A DNA stretch of 64,000 bases from Spinacia oleracea (lineage: Eukaryota > Streptophyta > Magnoliopsida > Caryophyllales > Amaranthaceae), in contig NC_079487.1 of NCBI RefSeq assembly GCF_020520425.1, forward strand, positions 81,535,141-81,599,140, written 5' to 3'. Numbering within the stretch: the stretch's first letter is position 1; each line of letters begins with the position of its first letter. A program made the translations under genes and the position numbers. Shown here in pieces: positions 44,736 through 56,100 of the stretch. Under the pieces are notes generated by a model. It did not search any database. It was not told the DNA's origin and was given only the letters and a program-made list of their open reading frames with translations.

Positions 44736-45122
44736 ATAATTTCGTTTTAACTAAAACAATATTAATTTTAACTAAATCAAAACTTTTTTTTAACTAAAAC
44801 GAAATTATGCCTAACTATAACAACTTTACTCATAACTAAAACAAATTTAATTATAAATAAAATAATAAAACTAAAATGGAGAAAGATTCAACTAAATCAT
44901 TTTATTTCTTAACTAAATATAACAAAAGTATAACTAAAACAATAATTGACTTAAATGTAACTATATCATTTTATTTTAAACTAAATATAACAAAAGTATG
45001 ACTAAAACAATTCAATTCTTAACTAGAAGGGGATATATTTAATGAGATCAACAAATGTATATTATTGAACTCTCGACAGGGTTATTTAGAAAGTTAAAAC
45101 AAATACAATTAGTCAACTAGTA

Positions 45123-45296
45123 CTAGGTGCTTGGGAGTAGTGTGTTTAGTTTAAGCTTCAGTAGTATCTGTCTCATCCTTGCAAGATCGGTCAGCCTCCC
45201 GGGCTTTGGTCTTTGGATCACAACAATAGAAGACTTCTTTTCCTGTTCTTTCTTCCCTCTTTTCTGAACTATAGCCGAAACTTCCTTAGGAAAGAG
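45123..45296 (-). pseudogene. Captured terminal exon of an unidentified plant gene
   Basis: On the minus strand an acceptor (TTGCATAG) at 45297 is followed by 57 open codons ending at TAG (45123). They read [20 protein letters not shown] and later [19 protein letters not shown]. The basic linker followed by a conserved-looking helix looks like real protein, but I cannot name the family. It lies inside the Mutator-like element, which suggests a Pack-MULE. Confidence 0.5.
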
Positions 45297-46419
45297 CTAT
45301 GCAATTGTTGGCCAGAAATAACTGCAAAATAAACACGACTATTTCAGGAAAAACTCATTGCTAATTGCTACCAAAGAGAGATAGTAATGGCTGCCCATAT
45401 TCACTACACTGCAATAGATTTGCAATTCATTTTTTCTTGCTATCTAAATGCGAAAAAGGCAGAAATGCGAAAAGGCAGAAATGCAAAAAGGCAATTCATT
45501 TTTTCTTGCTATCTACGCAACCTACGACACACCATGGACAGAAAATAGACTCTTCAACTCGTGAGATCAACTGTCAAGATCAACACATTTTACCTCCTCA
45601 CATGAGCTTTGGAGAAAGCACTTGATTATGTTTCATTGCCAAAAACATAATCCATGTATCTAAAGCACATGAAACAGATTCTATCAGTACTCAAAGCTTT
45701 ACCTATACATGAAACATATTCTATCAGTAGTTAATTATGTTCCTGTTACCAATCTTGGTATTAGATAATTAAGAACAATGGCTCTACCAACGCTTCTTTC
45801 TTAGACACAGTGTAACTTCCCACCAGAGCTGAATGGAAACTCAAAGTGCATGATGGAAGCAGATTAGGGGAATAATATAACAACTCCCAGGACTTGATCA
45901 AATGACACTTACACACTAACACATGACACTAACACATGTAACCAACATTCAGTACAGACAACCCTGTAATCCAGTAATGTAGTAGAACTTGGCATAACTT
46001 TCAAAACCAAATTGGAAGCACATCAAAAGCAAAAATCAATTGTATCCTAGTTCATAAGTTCATAACTAAAGTATCCTAGTTCATAACTAAAAACAAGAAA
46101 AGCATAACTAATTGACATAAACAAATTCATAGCTAAACCAAAACAACCCACACAACAACAAAAATAATCAAACAAAATCTGCAAAATCAAAAACCTCAAT
46201 TGCAACTAGAAACACAAAATTAAAAAAACATGTAAATTAAATACATTACAGGTATAACTAAAACACTAAAATTATTAACTAAAACACTAAAATTCTAAAC
46301 TAAAACAAAAATTAAATCACCAACAACATAACCGACCGTCAACATCAACAACCGGCTAATAGCCACAAATCCAAATTCTAAAGTTCAAGTAAACCCTAAT
46401 TAATTGAGAGAGAGTTACC

Positions 46420-46515
46420 AGGAAAAATGAAGGCGGAGGTCGGAGAAGAAAGAGAGGAAGAAGTAAGAGATTCTCCACCGCCTTCTCTAGCAGTAGCCAA
46501 CCGCACCTCCACCAT
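46420..46515 (-). pseudogene. Candidate captured first exon in Mutator-like element
   Basis: On the minus strand an ATG near 46515 opens about 32 codons (MVEVRLATAREGGGESLTSS) that run to a splice donor CTG/GTAACT near 46420. It lies upstream of, and on the same strand as, the exon at 45123-45296, so both may come from one captured gene. The coding nature is not proven. Confidence 0.35.
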
Positions 46516-47160
46516 CGCCACCTCCTGTCATGAAATCGAAAATCGAAAATCGAAAATTGTAAAATCAATAAATTAAAGAGAACAAACTGAAAAATAAAAA
46601 CAACGGAGAACAAATTAAAGAGAAAAATAACGACGGATTGAAACTCAACTAATTAAATGGAGTGACTGAGGTAGCCGGAGATCGATTGAGGAAGGAGAAA
46701 AAGCGAATGAGTGTTTCTAGGGTTTCGGAGGGGACGACGACGAGTACAACGGTGGCGAGGAGGTGAGGAGATCGCTGCAAGGAGGCGCCGACGACATGGC
46801 CGAGTTTTCTTAGGGGAGAGAGAGAGCGTGCAAAGACTTTGGAGGAGAGAGAGCAGAGAGAGTTTGAAGGAGGAACTGAGGAAGACGGGAAATGAAAATG
46901 AGAGGAGAGAGAAAAAAATCATATATATGGCGCGTGAGACCACGCGCGCGTGGTTGGCTCTTGAGGTCTTTCCTACACGCGCCTATAAGGCGGTCTTATC
47001 GAAAAGTTTCTGAATTAATTATAGGCTGGAACTTTGTCTAAATTTTCAATTTTAGACAGAAATTGAATTGTCTGTTTTGCTTAATTTCTAGCAGCAGTGT
47101 GTCTTGATTTACACTGAGTTTGCCAATTTTGTAAAATTTCAATGGTCAGAATCGCATTTT

Positions 47161-48216
47161 AGTCAGGATCGTTGTGGGATCGTGAAGGATCATTTAGGAT
47201 CGCGATCTTACATCCGATTCTAACGATCCTACTTCCAATACTACAACCAACATTCAACGCTAAAAAAAATATGAGTAAAACACTTGAATTAAACCAATAA
47301 TTCTTCATATTAACATCTTACCCATCTTTTGAATGATAATTCGACTTAAAACCCTTAATTGATTGTACAAAATTTCTTCACTTTGTACCCAAAATAAAAA
47401 CCCCCAATTTGGCATGAAACCCTAACTTTCGAGTTAAACAAAATTGAAAATTTCCATATACACGATCTGGAACAGAGGTAGGCAGAGAGTAGTGCTTGGT
47501 ATCTTCTTCCGGAAATATCATCTCTGGTGTCGCTCGCCGGTCATCAGATCTTCTCTTGGTTGCCTCGTTTCTCATTACTGGTTAATTGGTTTGAGCAGGT
47601 TTAGCAAGTTCGTAATAATGCTTTCTTTCCTTGAAATAGGTAATACTTTGTTTTTATTTTTGTTTTGGGAACTGAAAACACTAAAATGAGTATACGGAGT
47701 ATATTCTTTTGCAACTAAGTAATTATCTTTATCAATCTATTGTACAAACCTAAACACTTGGCACTTCTCAACAAATAAAGATAAGATATTTTTTACCTTT
47801 ATTATTATAAATAATCTTACCTTTATTTTTAATTTGTTTGTTATTTTAAGAAAACACATTTATTTTATATTGCATTTGTTATACAATAACCATATTTTTA
47901 AATTAATGTCACATAACCATTAATAAATTATTAAAAATATTTTTTGAACACGTGAAATTTCAAAATGTATAGGTAAATTGTTAATAAGGGCCATATCATA
48001 TTATTTAAGAAGGAAAGAACAATTAATACGGGGTACTAATCTTTGTAAAATTGTTTTTATATGAAAAAATTTTGTATTTAATTATTTTTATTCATGAAAT
48101 AAGTGTATTTCGTCATGCTATATTATTTTTATTACCCTTTTTAGCGATCCTACGATCCGATCCTACCCCCCCCTCACCGATCTCAAGTGGGATCCCGATC
48201 CTAACAACCTTGGTTG
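47161..48216. mobile_element. Possible element with GATC-rich inverted ends
   Basis: The left side is rich in GGATCG (AGGATCGTTGTGGGATCGTG), and the right side is rich in the complement (CGATCCTACGATCCGATCC and GATCCCGATCCTAACAACC). This suggests loosely matching terminal inverted repeats about 1 kb apart. No target duplication was established. Confidence 0.3.
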
Positions 48217-49752
48217 GACCGATGTCCCGAGAAATAGTAGTATATAAATCTAGATTTTCTGGTTGGGTCATGATTGAATGTGCCATGAATTGAGGATTTT
48301 TTTGCGAAGCAGACACATATTGGGATATTGATATTAGGAGTTTGGCCTTTCTACTGAAAGATCCTCTTTCCGCGCCTAGGTTTTTCATGTGAAAGAACGA
48401 GGAGAATGGTAACAGGATAAGGGTGGTGAATTTTAATCAGATGTTAATCAGTCTAACGATCATGTTAATCAGATGTTTTGGAAAGGGAAAGAACAGCAAT
48501 AGATTAATATTCAAACCAACTGCGAAGACGAGAAGTAGATAACAGCTTAGCAAAACAATTAGTTTTGACCGTTAGACTCCAAGCTGAAAATATGCACAAT
48601 GTTGAGTGGGTTTTTCAGTTTTGATGGGATATGGAAATGTTGCACATTGGCAGTGCTTAAGTTTTGCTTCTTCATTCTTAAAGAATTGATTCTGTCACAC
48701 TGAACTTTTGGGGGAAAGCATTTATCAATAAGCACTATAGTGTTATGACTAGCTGATATAGTTAACTCCTCAAAGAAACATTAGATCAATATTTTTTTAT
48801 ATATATTTATTAGTAGATGATACATATTGTTTGCTTGTTAATGCATCTATGTTGTCTTTTTTTTTTGTAGGTTATCTTGGTTTAGGGGCTAACTATGGCG
48901 CAGAGATGGACTTCTTGACGTTGTGGTATAAACAATCTGGTATTATCTGGTTCTGAAAATATGCAGTTTAGGAATCTCTTTGTATAAATTGCGTAAAAAA
49001 AAAAATTGATACCTTTTTTTGGGGATTAACCGTGTTATTGTGCCTGTACAGTTTATTACTCACCTAATATGCATTCAGATTTTAAAGGCTTCATTGTTAG
49101 TGTATGTTGTTACTAGGCATGGTCGGATATGGATGTTGAGATTGAAATCGGGATGGGATAGAACTAAACTTCTTATGCAAGTAGAAACGTACAGTAGTAT
49201 GCTTGCCACTAACTTGTTTCCTTTTTATTTGGGGAAAGGGAATAATGTAGATGATAATATTCATAGAAGTCAGCTAAAATTGACGATCTTAATTAGTACG
49301 AAAAAGGTGGTGTGCGTAGTTCGATCTGGAATCTTGTTTGTCGCTGGTAAAGTAGTATAAGGTTTGCATCATGCTCTTGACTTTTAGGAACAATAACTTA
49401 TTTGCAGTCGTGTTGGTGCAGAAAGGATTGTAATTATGAGAATTGATCTCGATATGGGGTTATGGCCTGGTATTTGATATAGTTTTTCATTATGAGGGTA
49501 GTAAGGGAAATTTTATTACCTAGAAATTAAAGAACGAAGTTATCCACATTGTGTTGTATTTACGCCTTTACATGGTAAACTTCTCGAGACAAAGGAACTT
49601 TTCTAGGGCTATTTTTTAAAATAATAAGAAAAATACAATGGTTCAGTAGTAGTGTATGAGGATGAACATTGGGACAAGAAAGCCATTAGTTAGAAAAGGG
49701 GGTTGAGGTTTTCAGGAAAAAAACGTCTTTGATAATAATTTGTAGCCTGGAG

Positions 49753-49806
49753 TATAATGCACGTAGAAGGCAAGATAATTATAATGCACGTAGAAGGCAA
49801 GATAAT
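49753..49806. repeat. Two-copy 27-bp tandem repeat
   Basis: A unit containing AATGCACGTAGAAGGCAAGA occurs twice in succession. Confidence 0.85.
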
Positions 49807-50100
49807 TTGTTGCCAGAGTACACGTCTGCAATCAGTATGCCACCCATGTACAGTACTTGATGTTTTGTCTAAAAACAATATAGGTCATTTATTACTTAAC
49901 AATCATGGAAATTGTAGTGTCCACTACGAAGGAATTTCCATTGATTTAGGTATTAATCCTCTGTGATGCGTTTGAAGGATGCAAGTAGGTGTGCCTGGAA
50001 AGTCATATTATTTACTTTATTGGAGAAGAGTTAGTCTGGTTTAAGATCCATATAAATGAAGTTAACCTATATCATACTTCGTATGTGTTAATCGTACTTT

Positions 50101-50400
50101 AATCGTATATGATTTTTAGGAAAGATGTCTGGAAATGTATCAAATTATTAACAAAATGTGATGGTCTGATACTAATTGAACTAAGTGGCTGCTAGGTAGT
50201 AAGATAAAGGGAGTTGAGGTTTTGGGTGGAGAAATAAACTAAGAGGCTTTAATCGTATATTTTTTTGTGGGAAAGATGTCTGGAAATGTATCAAATGATT
50301 AACAAAATGTGATGGTCTGAGACTAATTGAATTAAGTAGCTGTTAGGTTGTATGATAAAGGACATGGATTTTTTGGGTAGAGAAATATCATATTTTCGTT
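50101..50400. repeat. Two-copy ~151-bp tandem duplication
   Basis: The segment beginning AATCGTATAT and containing AAAGATGTCTGGAAATGTAT recurs 151 bp downstream with about 10-15% differences by eye. Confidence 0.8.
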
Positions 50401-51830
50401 CAAGCCTTTAGTTGAATACTGAGATAGCAAAATTTCAAGGTGGGGAAGAGGTGAAGATAATTGGGCTCTCTCTCTCCCACATCTTATTAAGGTTAGGCTT
50501 GATGGTTGATAGGATTTTGTGCAGTTACCATGTTTGAGTAAACCTCATTATCTGAAATTCCTGCACTAGGTCATTTTTATAACTTGGAAGATATGGGAAA
50601 TAGAAGCACCAACACTAGCAACAACGAGGGATAAATATTTAACAACATTCTTACCCTCCCTTTAATCTCTTGGCATGTATTCTATGGAAAGTTAAAAGGA
50701 TGGTGGAGGGGGAGAGTTAGTTAAGAATGATCATGTCTTGAAAAGTTGACCTCCCTTTGTAGTTGTTACAAACTCTTTTATTGTCCTAGCTGCCTGAATG
50801 GATTAGCCTTTTATTGTCGCTTCAGTCTTTGTCTATCACAAATTGTGGTACCATGACTTAATTTCCAAAATCAATGGGAAACCTCATATCACTTCAGATA
50901 CTTAAGATGTATTTATGGTCATGGGCTTCATCTATATCTAGAACAGAAGTTCAATGAACCAAATGCGGAGGATTGACACAAGATTAAACACGTCTCATAT
51001 TGATTGTAGTTAATAAATAGGTGAGCTCCAATTCTTAGATCTCGTTTTGATTATTCCTCTCTGCCTAAGTTCCTCTCTACTTTAAAACACTCTGTCATAG
51101 TATTTCTAGCTTGTATTTCTCTAACTGCATGAGCTGATATTTATCATGTGTAACTTTCTTTATGTTTTTCTCCCAGGAGAGTACAAATGCTTGAGGAGTC
51201 CTATGCTGATGTTTTCTAATTCAACATTTTGTGATCCCTTTATCTTAGGGTAGGTCTAGAGGTCATAACCATCATGGTTTCTCATATGGTTATTTGATAT
51301 CCTGCTGATGATTTTATGCCAGCATTGTTTTTTTCATTTCACATAAAGCTTGATTGTGAGTTCCCAACCTTCAGATTAGAGTCCGAGTGATTCTTATGTT
51401 CGATTTTGAAATAATACTAGGCTATGTTTTTCATTGAACGTATGTCTATATGTGTTTGTACGTATGCAGGGGACTAAGGACATGTAGGCTATGCTTGTGT
51501 GTGAATGATGATGAAACATCGCAGCTGTTCATGTTTGAACACTAAATACGGAGTAAGAATGAAGACGCTGCTGGAAAAGACTAAACATGTTAAAGGGTCA
51601 GAATTTGAGTGTCGCAACATGATAACATACACAATCTATTTCAATTCATTATTTACAAAAGAAATGTTATACATGTAACATGTAAGAACTATGTTGTAGA
51701 AATCTGTAAAAAAATAAATCTGTAAGAAATATATTTCTTCCTTCAAATACAAAGTTTTATTTGATTAACCATAATTGAGATATTTCAATAAAAATAATTG
51801 CACAATTAATTTTTTTTCTACCTTGGGGGA

Positions 51831-51862
51831 CGGCGCGCGTTAGCGCGTCGGCCAACAACTAG
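51831..51862 (+). other. Helitron 3' terminal hairpin and CTAG end
   Basis: An 8-bp stem with one G-T pair and loop GTTA spans 51831-51850, then GCCAACAA, then CTAG, then T. The hairpin, short spacer and CTRR match the Helitron 3' end signal that directs termination of rolling-circle transposition. Confidence 0.8.
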
Positions 51863-53153
51863 TGTAGTTCAAGTGGTAACTTTACTTTGAAAGTAAGAGT
51901 TATAACATATACAAGGTATGAATCTTCCCTTTTATAATTGGGTTATAATTCATGTTCCGCCCCGGTTTAACGCGGTCGCGATACTAAAGTACTCCTTTAT
52001 TTGCTCTATTACTGTATTTGACTGTTTTGTAACGTCTCTTCCCCTTATCTTCTCATTCAACATCAATTCACCATTTAATTCATATATTCGTTCAACCTCT
52101 TCCGCTTTATATCCCTCTTATTCTTTACAATCGTTAAATTTCATTTCTATTTAAATCATACATTACCACTAAAAATAATAGGACTTTAAAAGACGGCTAA
52201 ACAACCACTAATACCGTTTTTTGAACGGGCTAAAAAGCTAATTAGTAGAAAGATGGGAGGAGAAAGGTCTGGGTTGTGACCAAATTATCTGCCCCTTTTG
52301 ACTCGTGTTACATATTGAGGGGAGATATTCTGCTACAACCTTGCGACTCAAAATTGCAAATCAGATCAGATCAGCGTCCAAAAATGGTTTAGCATATTGG
52401 GCAAGACCATCCGTAGCTAAAATAAAATAGTAAAACAAGGATTATAATTTATAACCAAGGACGAGGGAGGGAAGGAAGGAGGGAGTATTGTCTGTGGCAA
52501 ACTAGCAACGGTTTACATTAGCAGTATGAGTAAATTCAATTTAAATTCTACAATTCTGGGAATGATGCTTCTTCATCTTAATTATACTAAACAGTACCTG
52601 TATGTTCATTTGGAAACTGGACACCGATCAAAACCCAGGAACTTAAGATGAACAAGCATTATTCCCCAATACTTGCACGATGTAATCAAACACATTATGC
52701 TAAACAAAAGCCAGATACTGAAAAGCCGCTGAACAGGATTACCACAAATTTTAAAAAATACAACAAAACCTTAGAATACCATCATCTTAGTACCACAACT
52801 TTGTAGTACAACCAAAGTCTCAATTTCAGAAGCTTGAGGAAGCTCAAAGAATTAGGTTTGAACCCCCCTACTAGTCATGTTCGGTAAAATTATAAAGTAA
52901 GGGTTTATCCTTCATATAGCAAATCAACATTGCCTACCTATTAACTACAAAACTTTAACCTTAAGAGCGAGGTGAGATACTACTAAACTCGTTCTCTATG
53001 ATATAACTCAACCATACAACTACAGTAAAACAAACAAGAAAGAAAAATGACAACTTACTGCCGCATATGGTACAGTTGGACAATCACCTCGATGATCTCT
53101 CCGATCTCAACAACACTAACTACGAAGCTATTGTAACGCACTATTCAACTTAG
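51863..53153. other. Intergenic DNA downstream of PP2C
   Basis: No gene was seen. The part next to 53154 would hold the PP2C 3' UTR and polyadenylation signal on the minus strand; no single signal stands out. A GA-rich stretch lies at about 52460-52485. Confidence 0.45.
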
Positions 53154-56100
53154 CTAATTTTCCAAACCATCCAAAAAGCTCTGCAACTCTCTCAACCCTT
53201 CAGCGGAAACACTCCGATGAACCCTGGGCCTCGGGGCAATCAAGTTAGGAGGCGACTCAGGCTGAAAACAAACCACAACAACAGTAAGATTATCCCCACT
53301 TTTCCTCTTCAAAGCCTCATCAACAAGATCCTTGCTGCACATCACAGGGTCATTGTGCTCCTGAAGCCTTCGCCGTGCAAAATCAATTGCATTTTGGCTT
53401 CTGAAAACATCCCACAATCCATCACATCCTATGATGAGGAACTCGTCCTCTTGAGTCAACTCAGTTGTCATAAGCTCAGGTTCAGCAGTTAAGGGCCCAC
53501 CAGCACCCTTCAATCCCTCCATATGCCAATCTCCTAGAGCTCGGGAGACATTGATTTGGCCGTTAAGGTAGCCATCAAAAACGCTACCTCCACATGCTTC
53601 AATTCGAGTCATCTCCCTTGAGCACTGTGGTTTGTGGTCCTTTGACATCTCAACTGCTTTTCCCCTCCTACATAATACAGCTCGACAGTCACCAGCATTA
53701 GCCACAACCAATGACCTGTGTGGAACAAAATTGAGTTTGTCATTCAGGCATTTCATGTAAATATCAGAAATTTAATACTCTAATACTTGGAAGAAGAAGA
53801 AAAACTACAACGCTGAACTTAAAATCACTTTCTAACGCTTTTGTCAGTTTGGCTACTTTGCACAAAACCACATACTCCATACGTATTATCCTTAGGTTCA
53901 GGACAAGAACATGACGTATATAACAATTTGGGACTGGGCAATTCAGAAACACAACTAGAATAAATTGTATGAACACGAAAGTACAGGATAACAAATCTTA
54001 ACAGGGAAATGAGCGAAATGGACTTTCCACTTGAGGTACTCCAGAACAGATATTCCCTCCACTCTTCACAATTTCTTCTTTGGGAATATGTTTCAAGAAA
54101 CTTCACTTCATTGTTTTAAAAACAACAAACAAAATATTGTCTAATGCTCTTGTATCTCCACCATATCCACCCTCTTTCTCAGTTTCTCGCACCATACCAA
54201 CACTTCTCTAAGTTTTATGATTGTGTCCATTTTTAATTCTTTATTCTACATTGATTACTACTTGAATCTTTATGCCAAACTTGAGCCTAAGGAGGCAATT
54301 TTCAACAAGTTTCTTGATATTTTGCTTAGAATTTAGTTTAAACCTCAAGGACAGCTAGGTATAAAAAGATGAACCTCTTAGTACTGGGCATTCAGAAAAC
54401 AGGTATCATAAATGGCTAAACACATTTCATGCAACTCCAGGTGAATAATGAGCCCATTTTTCAGTCAGATTCAGAATTTTGTTGCTGCCCTATAGTTGCT
54501 AATTTTTTTCTCCAAATACCACACTGATTTTCTACCAACCCAAATCAAACTCTCCCACCGTCCACTAATAATATTCCGATATTCCTTTTTGGGATGTCAA
54601 CAAAAATTCTTCATACTACTTAAAATGGATTTTGGCTAAGCTTAGTTGTAGACTGTAGTTGTTGTCGTGCTAAAAATGGATGGGGAGCCCCCAACATCTC
54701 TTTATCTCACACTCTCTCTCCATATCCCCTGGATATAGGCCGGGGTACGGGCCCTCTCACCCAATTAACTAACTTTCAATCAATTTCTTTATTCTTATCC
54801 CCCTTATCCCAATAATAAAACCTAACAGAAAGATTGTGGTCGGACTACAGAGGGAGTACTTTGCTTCCAGGAAGAAAAACAAAGGCGTTCAAATGTTCAT
54901 ATTACTCCCAACCTATAGTCCAAAAAAAAAGGGCTTTTAATAATTACATGCCACGAAAAACAAAATTGAATTAGATAATAGCTCCCTCCACATATCACTT
55001 TGAATTGCATAAACTAATCCAGGGTCGCTTATCACCTTTTAATACCCAAGTAACGAAGAACCTTAACTTAACTACACTCACTTCATCAATCAGAACCTCA
55101 GAGGCAAAGTAATATAGGTGCAACCAAAGTTGCCATACAAAGGAATGTCGTAGCAGGCCAACAAGATTTGACTACAAAAAACACAGCTTGCTCACCAAGT
55201 CACCAGTATCAAAAGACAGATGAAGACCCTGAACAAATCTAACAATCTGGTCGGCAGTAGCTGAATCTACATCAACTTTTTCAAAACCAAAATCGAACCA
55301 TCCAATAACAACAAAGAACAATCTGAACAGCGGACGAAAACAGAGAATCCCCAACCAGTGGCTCGGAGATCAGGGGGCAGGGAAGCTAAAAATATGCTGA
55401 AAAAAGATATGCTTTATAAGTAGAAATAAATTAATAAAAAGACCAACCTGCCAACAACAAAAGCTGTCAATGCAGTTGTACCAGAGGCGAGCCCTGAGTC
55501 CAGTGTGCATGCATCAGCAAAGGCATTGTCTGTTTGCAAAAATGCTGAACTGATTACCCTTTCCATTTCACTTGTAAAGTCTGCATCCTCAAAAATGAAC
55601 CGCGGCAGATGACAACAGACAAAATCAGCGGCATGCTTGCCCCCATGACCATCAAAAACCTATATGTTGAATTCATATAAAATCACCATTAAACATATAA
55701 CTCGTAGCTCTACAACCCACTAAACCTGGCATGCTTAAATATTGAATTATAATTTAAAACCAAAGAGCAATCCTACAAAATAATGTGTGCCTATATTCTG
55801 ATTTTCTTCACCATGACATCTAGGCTTGCAGAAAGAAAGTGGGACTTACATAATTCATAAGTAAAAGAAGATGAATTATAATTTAAAACCAAAGAGCAAT
55901 CATACAAAATAATGTGTGCCTATAATCTGATTTTCTTCACGATGACATCTAGGCTTGCAGAAAGGAAGTGGGACATACATAATCCATAAGTAAAAGAAGA
56001 TAAATAGATGGACACGTACCCCATAAAAGGCATTTGGTCCTTCACCGGTATGCTGAAGCCCATAATGATGCATAAAATCATCAAGACGTACATATACATC

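Larger units (their letters stand above)
36972..47011. mobile_element. Large Mutator-like element carrying gene pieces and a CACTA element
   Basis: It is bounded by an exact 12-bp target duplication. The left end CAAACTTTTGTATAAGGCGG and the right end on the minus strand AGAAACTTTTCGATAAGACC share a short inverted repeat, each followed by AAGACC/GGCGGTCTT palindromic sequence. Of its 10 kb, 5.15 kb is the nested CACTA element (37723-42871). The rest contains leader-like DNA, a minisatellite (43420-44735) and exon-like pieces on the minus strand near 45123-45296 and 46420-46515. No transposase was seen. The short terminal repeats leave the class open, but the target duplication is strong. Confidence 0.65.
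47024..51830. other. 3' part of the Helitron, no gene recognised
   Basis: AT-rich DNA with many short frames that lack family resemblance. It includes a GATC-rich inverted arrangement (47161-48216) and two small tandem duplications (49753-49806 and 50101-50400). Confidence 0.45.
33418..51862 (+). mobile_element. Helitron with captured gene fragments, later invaded by other transposons
   Basis: The 5' end TCTATAATCTTTTAAAAGC after an A resembles the TCTATA...TTAAAAG start of plant Helitrons. The 3' end has an 8-bp hairpin (CGGCGCGC-GTTA-GCGCGTCG, 51831-51850), eight bases, then CTAG followed by T (51863), a textbook Helitron terminus. There are no target duplications, as expected. The enclosed 10 kb Mutator-like element (36972-47011) accounts for more than half the length, leaving about 8.4 kb of Helitron. 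No Rep/helicase frame was seen, so it is non-autonomous. Joining the two ends as one element is an inference; the 3' end is the firmer of the two. Confidence 0.6.
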
